From assembly GCF_048544455.1 (NCBI RefSeq), contig NC_133535.1, positions 85,994,120 to 86,058,119 of the forward strand: a stretch of 64,000 nucleotides of DNA, written 5' to 3'. The DNA comes from Silene latifolia (Eukaryota > Streptophyta > Magnoliopsida > Caryophyllales > Caryophyllaceae). The position numbers were made by a program, and so were the translations under genes. Under the pieces are notes generated by a model. The model did not search any database. It saw nothing but the letters and a program-made list of their open reading frames with translations, and was not told where the DNA came from. Positions 1 to 9,495 of the stretch are shown one piece after another (the first letter of the stretch is position 1; each line of letters opens with the position of its first letter).

Positions 1-177
1 CCCTCGTTTGACTTGGGGATAGATGACATTGGAAGACAAGCACCAGCCTGCTCGTACGAGCTTAGGTACACTCGTGCTAGAGACCGTCCACCAGGAGGTC
101 CTGTTTATAATTGCCCTAATGATGTCACCCGTGCCCCGAGCCGTCTAGCAACAAAGCCTATCGGTAAGAAGAAGTGA
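1..177 (+). CDS. 3' end of an unidentified protein-coding gene, cut by the window edge
   Basis: Frame 1 is open from the first base to a TGA at 175-177, giving 58 residues with no start. The peptide starts PSFDLGIDDIGRQ and ends in the basic tail PIGKKK. PSFDLGI-like strings occur in plant transposon-encoded proteins such as Ulp1-protease-type products, but the piece is too short to assign. It lies on the opposite strand from the FAR1-like pseudogene, with about 1 kb between their 3' ends. Chance openness is possible, but the amino-acid composition looks like real protein. Confidence 0.35.
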   Translation, partial: PSFDLGIDDIGRQAPACSYELRYTRARDRPPGGPVYNCPNDVTRAPSRLATKPIGKKK

Positions 178-1204
178 AGTAGGGTCACATAACTGTCGTT
201 TGTTGATAATGATATAGTATTTTGGGACACCACTTTTGGTCCTTCGTGCTATGAAGGGATTGTTCAATAGTCCTCGTTTTTTTAACAACTTATGATCTAC
301 CAATGTGTAGACTAATTTGGTATTAGTATTACCAGTACTGTAGTAACATTTTGAAGTTGTTTGACACTCCTCCTATTGTAACAACCTTATGATGTACGAA
401 TAGTGTGACATATGTGAACAAACATGGTCACATTGTTGAGTAAAGTAGTAACATTTTGATGTTGACCATAAATGTCAGCAAGTTATAAAGCACGGTTGTT
501 ATCATGACCATAAATGTCAGCAAGTTATAAAGCTCGCCTTTTAACATGTAACAACATAGGAACATGTCTCTGCTAGGGTGGTCAAATTTTTAACAATGAC
601 ATACATGTCACCATGATTAGTCACTGATGTTCCCATGTTAACAGTTAAGTCACAATATTAACTTTAGTATATAACCAAATGTTAATAAAAGTTTGTTAAA
701 CAATGGTATCAACCATAGCTAAATTGCCCTCATATTGATCAACAGAAAGCCACTTTTGAAAGCTGGCAAAGGAACCAAAATAAAATTAGTTTATGACAAA
801 AAATGGTGACATTTGAGTATAACTAATAATGTCACCTCCTTCTTTTACAAATGCGATCAGGGTAACCCATATTTTTAACAGAAGCACAAATATTGAAGGC
901 CGCAAATTATCCAAAATAAACATCCATACACTAAACTTCAAGTCAAAATACTTAGTTTATGACTAAAAATGGTGACATTGGAGTATAACTAATAATGTCA
1001 CCACCTTGTTATACAAATGTGACCAGTTTGTAGCATCATAATATGGTAACATGTATGAACGCAGATATATCAATCTGATTTCATATATGTTACAGCTTAT
1101 ATGAGTACAGTGTTAACACAAAATTAACTGGTCTAACAAACAGTTCATCTTTAGCCAAAAAACTTCCCAAAATGTTTCAGCTATTTCATGTGGAACCGTG
1201 TAAT
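178..1204. repeat. Non-coding 3' flank dense in GTNAC motifs
   Basis: No gene is seen here. Short words of the form GTNAC (GGTGACAT, GGTAACATG, TGTCACC, AGTAACATTTT) recur. I count about 17 between 301 and 1187, against 3-4 expected at even base composition. Two near-identical blocks at about 796-836 and 962-1003 each hold a GGTGACATT...AATGTCACC inverted pair. A direct repeat (accataaatgtcagcaag) occurs near 464 and 504. Confidence 0.6.
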
Positions 1205-2371
1205 TCAAATCAGGCGCGGAACAGGGGTGTACATGGTACTGCCTTCTTCAGTCGCTTTCTTAGCCTTCTTCTTTGGGCCCAAATTCCTTTTTTTACGTGC
1301 ACTACAACCCTTTGTCGTACAACGTACTGGATCTAGAATTAGGGGACCAGTCAGCTCTACGTTGGGTAGATCTTCGTTACGCAGTTCTTCTTCCATACTA
1401 AGTTTGGACAGTAACGACTGCACTTCTTCATTAGCCTTCACACACAACTTCTCAAAAACAATTATTGCCTTAACCACATTGTGGCATTTAGTGATAAGGT
1501 GGTTTGTAGCTATCAACATTGAACGATGCCAGTTGATGGCGTCATTAGCAGCGCTTCTTCGAATGTCGCTTGGGAGGAGCCTCTCTCACATAGTTGTTTT
1601 TAAAAATTTAGTCCATCTGCGTAATATATACCTGGACGGTATCTCCCCCACAGAATGCATGTGGAGGACGCGGATGATGTGACTGCAAAACATACCCATA
1701 ACTTGGAACTTTAGGCAAGTACATTCAATTAACTGATTAGAGCAATCATACGTAACATGATGTGGCCCTTCCTCAGAAACAGCAGGTTGGACGCAGTACA
1801 CTAACAGAGGATCATCGACTGGTAAGATAGTGTCCCGAGTTCCCATGGCAAGAGCGAATTCTCTCTTAAAGATGCGAAAGATCTCGACAGTATAAACTTG
1901 AGATGCATGCAGCAACAAATCAGCAAGAGGGTACACGGAGGTTGGGGTAGATCTTATACCGTTGAATTCTTTCCGCTCCTCCTCACTTCTCCATCTTTTC
2001 ACCGTGGTTTCAAATATCCTAAAGAAAGTGGTGACTGAAGTGGTCTTTGAAGCTTGGAAACCCATAGCATGGTTTGTGCTCTCGCTCCTCTGAGACGATA
2101 ATATCCCGGCTGAAAAGTATTCATTGTTCAATGCAGTGCTCCATTTCACTCTATGTTGATATAATCTCTTAAACCATGAATGGCCCTCTAGCCCATAGTC
2201 TTTCAACATTTTCCGCCAAGTTTCTTCAAATTCAGGCTCATTGTAACAACCATTAAGACATTTGTTGAATAAGTTCTGGAACGGCCGATCACCTTTTAAT
2301 TTACCAAAGTGAGATATTGCGTTTTGTTGAATGTGCCACTGGCATAACCTATGTCTTGATGTGGGATAGAC
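1205..2371 (-). pseudogene. FAR1-like C-terminal exon: transposase end, SWIM zinc finger, basic tail
   Basis: The exon begins at 2371 after a CCACAG acceptor and reads VYPTSRHRLCQWH, the usual FRS continuation of the MULE transposase domain. The SWIM-type finger follows (CTC...CSH spacing, near 1680-1720). An in-frame TGA at 1586-1588 ends the reading frame; the same frame then continues without a shift to 1205. That tail holds the FRS-typical GPLILDPVRC motif and a lysine-rich end (KKKAKK). The stop is therefore probably a single nonsense change, for example TGG to TGA. Confidence 0.8.
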
Positions 2372-3620
2372 CTGTGGACATATCACCATTATTAGTGGAA
2401 ATATTTGATCACCAAAATATACATTAAGATGGTTACATCTGCTTTGTTCATGGTTTAGTGCATAAATGTAACCATTTTAATGGCCAGTAATGTGTCCACT
2501 TTCGAGTATGTAAAATATAACAATTGTAAAAATGGTAACATGTTAATTATAAATATAAATTTTGATAGGTTAGACAATATTGTAAAGATTATAAAAAAAT
2601 TATTTATATGATGTGTCAAGATCTTATACCGACAACATTTATAAATGAACAAGGTGACATCTGATAAATGTGGTACAATGTTAGTGTCAAAGTCGTTTAA
2701 ATGTAACCACTTTTCAGATTGATAGCAGGAGGAACATATATCAGGTCATATGGCAACATGTTAATGAGAAATAGAAAATGTTGGTAGTTTAGACAGTAAT
2801 GAAAGGATTATAAAAAAAAAAAATTATGAAGTGTCAAAAACTTATACTAGTAACATTTATAAATGAAAATTGTGTAATTTGATAAAAGGAGGCGCATATA
2901 TGAGCTCAGATGGTGACATGGTAATTACAATAAGAAATGTTGGTTGCTTAGACAGCAATGTAAGCAGTATCAAAAATTATTTATATTGATAACATTTATA
3001 TATGAAAATGGTGTCATCTGATAAATGTGTTACAATGTTATTGTCACAGGGTTTAAATGTCACCACTTTTCATATTGATAGCAGGAGGAACATATATCGG
3101 TCATATAGCAACATGTTAATTAGAAATAGAAATGTTGGTAGCTTAGAAAGTAATGTAAGCAATATAAAAGATTATTTATATAACGTGTCAAAATCTTATA
3201 CTAGTAACATTTATAAAGCAAAATGGTGTAATTTGATAAAAGGAGGGACATATATCGGCTTAGATGGTGACATGGTAAATACAATTAAAAATGTTGGTTG
3301 CTTAGACAGTAATGTAAGCAGTATGAAAAATTATTTATATGAAGTGGCAAAATCTTATACTTAGAACATTTAGTCTGAAAATGGTGTCATCTGATAAATG
3401 TGTTACAATGTTACTGTCACAGTGGTTTAGATGTTACCACTTTTAAGATTGATAGCAGGAGGAACATATATTAGCTTAGGTGGTGACATGGTAATTACAA
3501 TTAGAAATGTTGATAGCTTAGACAGTAATGTAAGGTGAACTTGATAACATATATATGCAAAGATGGCGACATGGTCTGTTTATGCGTAATGTTGTCAGCT
3601 CTAATGAGATAATGTCAAAC
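2372..3620 (-). repeat. Phase-0 intron of the FAR1-like gene filled with a ~360-bp tandem repeat
   Basis: The donor is AAAGAG|GTTTGA at 3620 and the acceptor is CCACAG at 2372; they join AIKE to VYPTSRH in frame. Inside, the block gatagcaggaggaacatata recurs at 2721, 3077 and 3451 (spacing 356 and 374). A related half-unit, gataaaaggaggNNcatata, lies near 2881 and 3234. Each unit also carries GGTGACATGGTAA, GTTACAATGTTA and CTAGTAACATTTATA. About 17 GTNAC words occur in 1,249 bp. Confidence 0.75.
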
Positions 3621-4001
3621 CTCTTTGATGGCATTTGCTATTGCTTGGTCTTGGTCAGTGAAGATAGAGACTGGTCGGATTTCATCTCCCATGGATTCAT
3701 TGAAGACTTTGAATAACCATTCAAATGATTCTTGATTCTCGTTGGACAGGAAAGCACACTCAAACATAACATTCGACCAATGATTGTTGATACCAACAAA
3801 GGCGCCACAAATAAGATTGTACCTATTCGTACGATAGGTAGTATCAAATATGATAACGTCTCGGTATAACAAATAGTCCTCTCTCATCATCGAGTCCCGC
3901 CAAAATATGTTACTTAATCTTTCTTCTTCATTAAATTGAACACAGAAGACGAATCTTGGCTCCTCCGCTTGCCTACTTGTCAACAGGTTGATCAATGTTG
4001 C
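3621..4001 (-). pseudogene. FAR1-like MULE transposase core (downstream half of split exon 2)
   Basis: The frame from the insertion point reads INLLTSRQAEEPRF, then an FFWRDSMMREDY-like FRS block, DTTYRTNRYNLI (the first catalytic Asp region of MULE transposases), FVGINNHW and, at the end, FTDQDQAIANAI with the second conserved Asp. This is the standard order in FRS proteins. The upstream half lies at 22987-23581 on the other side of the insertion. Confidence 0.85.
3997..4001. repeat. Left target-site duplication GTTGC of the large insertion
   Basis: GTTGC at 3997-4001 abuts the TGATGTGAG start of the LTR. The same five bases follow the LTR end at 22987-22991. Confidence 0.95.
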
Positions 4002-4138
4002 TGATGTGAGTCATAATTACGCACATTTAGTCCCCTAACTAAGCTTCATTTTGTATACTAATATAGCATTTCATAGCCATTTTATTCGTCATTTGCTTCC
4101 TATTTGCTTTCCTAGAGCATTTTATATGTCTTTTTTTT

Positions 4139-4442
4139 GTACCCTTAGATTGCTTCCCTTTTAGATGATTTCTGCCACTTAGATGAGAAAAGAGGCTATT
4201 CTTTTATAGATGCATCCTTTTACTTGATCTTGTGTGCTTAAATGTTAAGATGCATCGCCATTTTGGCAAGCCTCACCTTGCCTTGCAAGAAGGCATCTTA
4301 CCTCATGGATGTCTTGTTGTGAGTTGAAGGGGCGGAGTGAGACCCGCTAATTGTCTCACATCGGCTATATTAGTATTATTAGTTTAAATAAAGGTCTAGT
4401 TCTAGTCACCTCTTTACTCGGGACGAGTAAAGGTTCGGTTTG
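4139..4442 (+). repeat. Copy of the element's own 3' UTR/PPT region inside its 5' LTR
   Basis: This segment matches 21031-21335, the sequence that lies directly before the 3' LTR. LTR-head sequence flanks it on both sides: a TTTGCTTTCCTAG block occurs before it (about 4105) and after it (about 4472). The order is LTR head, 3' UTR with PPT region, then LTR from about its nucleotide 75 onward. Template switching during reverse transcription or unequal recombination could make this. Confidence 0.75.
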
Positions 4443-4677
4443 GAACCATTTTATTTTTTATTTGCTTCATATTTGCTTTCCTAGTGCATTTTAAATGTCT
4501 TTTAGGAAAGAAGATAATGAGGCGGAATTTCCGTCTCTCGCGCATAGTAAGAAGCTTGTTGACGATCTTGGATGGACTAGTATGAAGGGGAGGCAAGAAT
4601 TATGACCAAGGATGATAGGAATAAAGAGTATATGAAGGCATATTAGGCATAAAAGCAAGAAAAAAGGATTCTACGGC

Positions 4678-4776
4678 TCAACCCGCTCGGGTCATGACCA
4701 ACCCGCTCGAGTTATCCTTCAACTCGCTCGGGTCATTCTCAACCCGCTCGGGTTGAAGCTCGGGACGCTCGTTTTC
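4678..4776 (+). repeat. Four tandem 20-bp palindromic modules in U3 (5' LTR)
   Basis: The dyad AACCCG-CT-CGGGTT or near variants starts at 4680, 4700, 4721 and 4741, and a weaker GCTCGGGACGCTCG follows. The period is 20-21 bp, close to two helical turns. The array ends about 150 bp upstream of the TATA box at 4922. The same array is in the 3' LTR at about 21640-21745. Confidence 0.8.
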
Positions 4777-4921
4777 AGCCTAGATCGAGCGGATTGTTTG
4801 GCAGGGAGATTGCCTTCGCATTGGGGAGTCGTGGGGCTCCTCCTATGACTTGCAAGGCTTTATTCAACACCTAAGCATATTATTTCCTAATCTACCCTTG
4901 CTTAACCTAATGATGTACCAC

Positions 4922-4929
4922 TATATATA
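4922..4929 (+). promoter_or_regulatory. TATA box of the 5' LTR
   Basis: CTATATATACTCC matches the intact copy in the 3' LTR (about 21885). The Helitron starts 13 bases downstream, so the original transcription start region is displaced by 1.7 kb in this LTR. Confidence 0.6.
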
Positions 4930-4941
4930 CTCCATTTGTAA

Positions 4942-6645
4942 TCTATATATATTTATAAAAGAGGCTTTTTTCGAGCGATTCTAAGCTATCCACATCATCA
5001 AAAATCAATTTAGGAAAGTTTCATAAATAATAATTTTTGATGTAAAGAATAAAGTGGAGAATCTTTTAATTATTATAATATAGTATATAGTATATAATAT
5101 ATATTTCCTAATGTATATTCAAGTCACGTTTCTATTTTTTTACATGAAAACTTTTACATTTCATTTGACAAAAAACCATTATTTATAAAATTATGAAAAT
5201 AATATAATTAGATTCTTGGTAAAAAAAATGCTATCATTAGAGCATAAATTTTATATAATTTGCAAATGCTAAGTGTATTTCATAGTATGTTATATGTCCC
5301 ACTTTGAAAAATAATGTTGGTGAGGTAAATATACTATGTATAACCGTATAAATAATAGAATTGTTCCACATCGAAAGATTAGCATAAAGTTGGGTGATCA
5401 TATGATTATAAATAGGAGGCATCTTTGGAACATAGGTATTAACCCAAAATCTTTTAAGTCTTTTAAGTATTGTCTTAGAAAGATCTTAAAAGTTTATATC
5501 ATCATCTCCAAAATATGATATATATTTTCTAAATTATATTTAAGTGAAGTTCATAATTTTTATATAAAAACTCATACCATTTGACAAAAAAGCATCGTAA
5601 AAAAAGTATGAAAATTATATAATTAAATTAGTGGTAAAAAAAATGGTATCATTAGAGTATTGGTTTCATATCATTTGCACACATTTTAATTATGATAAAA
5701 AAAAATAGAAAAAAAAAAAACGTATGAATATTAGTAGATAGTATAGTATTTGCTTATTCTTAAATCGGGTTGGATGTCAAAGTAGGTTCGAAACATATGG
5801 TGTATTTCTAAGTATATTATTCGTTCTACATTGAAAAATAATAGAGGTGTTATGAATATACTACGTAAAAATAGTTGAATTGTCCTACATTAGAAAATAT
5901 TTTGAGTCTCTCAAGTATTGTCTTTGAGAGCTCTTACAATATGATATATAAAAAATAATGTGAAGAATGTTTTAATTATTATAATACACATTTCCTATAT
6001 TATATTTAAGTGATGTTTATAATTTTTATATAAACACTTATACATTTTTTTTGACAATAAAGTATCGTAAAAAACTAAAATTGTGGAAATTATATGATTA
6101 GATTCGTGGTAAAAAAAATGCTACCATTAGAGTATATATTTCTTATTATTTGCACATATTTTAACTATGATAAAAAATAGAAAACAAAAACGTACGAACA
6201 TAGTATAGTACTAAGTACGAAAAAGATGGTGTATTTGTTGGTATGTTATTTGTCCCACATTGAAAAATAATATGGATATGGTTAATATATAAAGGATAAA
6301 GAGCCGAATATGGGTGATCCTATATTCCTATGATTATAAATATGAGTCATCTTTGAACTTACGTGTCAGCAACCTAAAAATTTTTGAGTCTTAAGTATTG
6401 TCTTAGAGGTATCTTATTAGAGTTTTTATTATTATCTCTACAAGAGCGAAATTTAATTATTATTTGTTTTTCTCACATAAATAATAAACGGTAGGTGTGT
6501 ATGTATTTATTTTCCATTTTCATTGAAAGAAATATTGTAATCATATGTAAACAAATAATTATATGTAAAAATTAAAACCTTATAATATTTATTTTCATTA
6601 TAAATAAGTTAATTACCCCGTGCAACGCACGGGCTTTCAACCTAG
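4942..6645 (+). mobile_element. Non-autonomous Helitron with a precise empty site in the sister LTR
   Basis: It begins TCTATATATATTTATAAAAG and ends CTAG (6642-6645). A 7-bp stem with a 3-base loop, CCCGTGC-AAC-GCACGGG (6617-6633), lies just before the end, as in plant Helitrons. The host bases are A on the left and T on the right with no target duplication. The 3' LTR at 21901-21912 reads GTAATAATCAAG without the insert. The interior is very AT-rich with no credible gene. It contains about three diverged copies of a ~430-480-bp unit: the block ggtaaaaaaaatgNtaNcat occurs near 5219, 5633 and 6109. Confidence 0.92.
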
Positions 6646-7733
6646 TAATCAAGAGATTAAGCTTCCTTAGTTTAGATTAAGCTCTCATTAGGAGTAGATT
6701 AGAATAGATTAGCACTTAATCTTTCCACAAATTACACATTAATCTTTCCTTAATTATTGTTCAAGATTTATTATTGGGTAATTGAAGATTATTGGGTTAT
6801 TATTGGAGAATTGACAACTCTTCATCAATTAATCAAGTTCTCTTCTATTATTCTTTGCTTTCCATTTGTTCATCTTAATATTGGTATAATCTCTTTACTC
6901 TTTACTCTTTATTGCTTATTTCTTCACTCTTTCATCATGTTTATGCTTGTTAAGATGATTGACATCATTGATAACATGTCTTCTATGATAATGAGTGAAT
7001 AGTTCCCTATCTAGGATTAGTGGGAAATTAGGGGAGTTAATCATGGGATAGATTTATGCTTAATGAATTTATATGAATGCTTGCTTATTGTTTTTCAATT
7101 TATGCACATATCATATTTGATGAAATGCTTGATTGACAACCTAGCATGTTTCTCTTATCTTTTCAACAAGACTTGTAAGACATAAACCAACTCAAGGCTT
7201 GTTAGACCATGCATATAGTTGATTAGGAAGAATTAAGTCAACTTGTAGGTGTTGTACAGTCTTGACGGACTCGGCTCCGGGACCCAAATCTTCCTAGGAC
7301 TCATTTTTGATATCTCACCATGAATAGGAAAAACCAAAGTCGACTTGTAGGTGTTGTACAGTCTTGACCGACTTGGATCCGGGACCTAAGTTTCCCCTAA
7401 GAATTGTAAGAGGTACACTAAATTGATTCCAACAATAATAATTTCGTCTTGCATCTATATGATTCATTTATGCTATCTTACCATAATTCCCCCTATGATC
7501 CCATGACATCCTAGTGCCTTTTATCATTTGTTTACATCTTTTTATTTATTGCTTATTGCTTTCATTAGTTTAGAATCTTCAACCCTTTTCAATTGTGAAA
7601 ACCCTTAGTGCAACTACAATTAGATTGAAAAATTTGAGTACCCCCGTCCTTTGGGTTCCACCCCGACTTGCTTGCTATGCTAGTAGTTGGGTATAAATGT
7701 GTTTGACAGCGGATAACGACACGCTCATCAAAA

Positions 7734-7751
7734 TGGCGGCGTTGCCGGGGA
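7734..7751 (+). promoter_or_regulatory. Primer binding site of the host Athila-type element
   Basis: TGGCGGCGTTGCCGGGGA lies three bases after the LTR end. It differs at one base from the TGGCGCCGTTGCCGGGGA site usual in Athila/Tat elements. It shows that the host element is transcribed on the plus strand. Confidence 0.85.
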
Positions 7752-8808
7752 CGGTGTTGTGTATTTGAATCGTTCTTTTGTCTAGTTTTAGTTGTGCTCC
7801 TTCTTGAGGAACCTTGGTTCCTTGAGGATTTTATTTCTTGTACTTGTCCTATTGATGTGTAAGATTTAACGATAGGGTCAAGTCGCTTACCACCAACAAA
7901 ATTAACCCAATTTAAGCGCAAATCGGGGTCGAATCACAAGGATGGAAGAGGTTTCTACTTAGTCTAAGTAAGAGTCTAGTCTAGTCAAAAACGAAGAAAA
8001 AAGGGTTTGATTTAAACTACTTGATGCAACTAAACAAACTATTGAAGAAATATGGGTTCAATTGATTAAAGGCTAGGGTTTTCGGGGTTATCTAAATGAA
8101 CTATGGGCAAACAAGTCGATTTAAATAGTCTATGATGAAGGTTTGTCCTAGGATGGGAATCAATCTCTTGATTATCCTAAAGGTGATTACCAACTCTCAT
8201 TGAGCAACAACCCATTCTAAAGCATGCAACAAGACCACCACAAACTCTCATTTAATGGAGGAATTAAGCAACTAAGACAAAAGGCACAAGTTCTCACTTA
8301 CACAATTCATCAAACACCTTGTATGCAATACTAAGAAAGACAAATTCTACACCAAAGACTCAAAACAATCAACCTATCATGCCCAATAATCCGATTTAGA
8401 CTCCCCCTAAACCCTAGAAGGGTAACTACTCACTCATGTTTAAATTGTTCAAGCAAATGAATGGGGAAGACCAAACAACAAAAAGAGAAGACGTAGTAAT
8501 GATTCTAGCAATTATAAAAGACAAATCAAAATGTAAATAATTGATTAACAAAGTAAATAAGAGAAGAGATGTACCAACAAAAGTAAAGATGATTGCTTTG
8601 ATTGAATAAATTAAGGAAATCCTCCAAAATCTCCCAATACAATCCTCAAAAACAAGTGTAAACAATTGATAATTACTAGTACTAACTAATTTTTACTAAA
8701 TAATTAATAATAATTGTGGAAAGATTAAAGCTTGATTAAGGAAAGACTACAATAATTAGGGAAAGTTTTCAGATCTAGGGTTATGTCTACAATTGATTAG
8801 GGGAGGGG

Positions 8809-8816
8809 TATATATA
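8809..8816 (-). promoter_or_regulatory. TATA box of the nested Athila LTR
   Basis: The minus strand reads CACTATATATACCCC, about 660 bp after the LTR start. All CCGG-rich modules lie upstream of it. Confidence 0.6.
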
Positions 8817-8875
8817 GTGTTTCATTGGATTAAGGGAGTAAATGAGGAAAAAGCCCATTTGCGTGCTGTAAGTCC

Positions 8876-9255
8876 TGTGCCGGCCAGCCGGCTGCCGGCC
8901 ACACCAACCGGCAGCGCCATCTTGAGTTTTCAGAGTGAATTAGGCCTGTTGATATTCCCTGCCGGTGGGCCGGCTGCCGGCCTTCCGGTAGAGGATACCT
9001 TTTCTTCAAATTCTCTTCTTCATTTCTACACTCCTGCTGCTCCATGCCGGCTACCGGCTACCTATGCCGGCAGCGAGTCTCTCAAATTTTGGCTCAAAAA
9101 CTTTTCTTCAAAAATTCTAAGTATAGGCTGGTGTTCCCTGCCGGTGGGCCGGCTGTCGGCCTGCCGGCAGAGAATTCTCCTACCTTCTTTTCCTCCTTTT
9201 CTCCTCACAGCAGTATCCTCTACCGGTGGGCCGGCTGCCGGCCTGCCGGCAGAGG
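8876..9255 (-). repeat. Five CCGGCTGCCGG palindromic modules in the Athila U3
   Basis: GC-rich blocks of about 30 bp based on CCGGTGGGCCGGCTGCCGG and GCCTGCCGGCAG lie at 8880, 8961, 9046, 9140 and 9222, a spacing of 81-94 bp. The spacers are AT/CT-rich (TTCTTCAAATTTC-like). The blocks can fold as hairpins. Small open frames here are by-products of the repeat. Confidence 0.85.
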
Positions 9256-9479
9256 ACTATCCTCAGCGCCTTATCTCCTTTTTCTTCATGTAAAGGCATT
9301 GAAATGCCTTCCTTGCCCCAATTCCTCTATACTCGACTCGATTCCTGCATGAGGATACACCAAATCACAGGTACGGGGATTGGGCACAAAATGCAAGGAA
9401 AGGCACATGAAACCGACTCGATATGAGTCGGAATGCGTAAAAGAAAGAGGGAAATTCGGCGCAAATAAATCATATATCA

Positions 9480-9495
9480 AACCTCCCCACACTTG
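9480..9495 (-). other. Polypurine tract of the nested Athila element
   Basis: The minus strand reads CAAGTGTGGGGAGGTT immediately before the LTR start TGATATATG. Upstream is the family-typical GAGGACGAGTAATGTT. Confidence 0.75.

Larger units (their letters stand above)
4002..7730 (+). repeat. 5' LTR of the host Athila-type element, enlarged by a Helitron and a captured 3'-UTR segment
   Basis: It starts TGATGTGAG and ends CGCTCATCA. Without the Helitron (1,704 bp) it is 2,025 bp, against 1,643 bp for the other LTR. The excess of about 380 bp is a piece of internal 3' sequence plus a repeated LTR head at about 4134-4515. The downstream parts (6646-7730 and 21905-22986) differ by only 3 bp in length and align almost throughout. 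Confidence 0.85.
7853..9479 (-). repeat. 3' LTR of the nested Athila element
   Basis: On the minus strand it begins TGATATATGATTTATTTG directly after the PPT and ends TTACACATCA at 7853, giving 1,627 bp. It includes the Athila-type CGACCCCGATTTG motif near its 3' end, a TATA box at 8809-8816 and five GC-rich palindromic modules upstream of that TATA box. Confidence 0.85.

Noticed and set aside
1188..1682. 164-codon plus-strand open frame over the FAR1-like C-terminal exon
   Set aside because: The minus strand carries recognisable FRS motifs in this region; the plus frame has none.
2721..3471. Possible CRISPR-like array because of regularly spaced repeats
   Set aside because: Period and unit length (about 360 bp of continuous similarity) are those of a satellite-like tandem repeat in a plant intron.
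5336..5518. 60-codon open frame conserved at 19435-19617 with few changes
   Set aside because: The conservation reflects two recent copies of the same Helitron DNA; non-coding bases are equally similar.
8793..9426. Several open frames with repeated Gly-Pro-Ala-Ala-Gly-Leu-Pro peptides (also 14379-15058)
   Set aside because: They are read through the CCGG palindromic arrays, appear on both strands and several frames, and are produced by the repeat.
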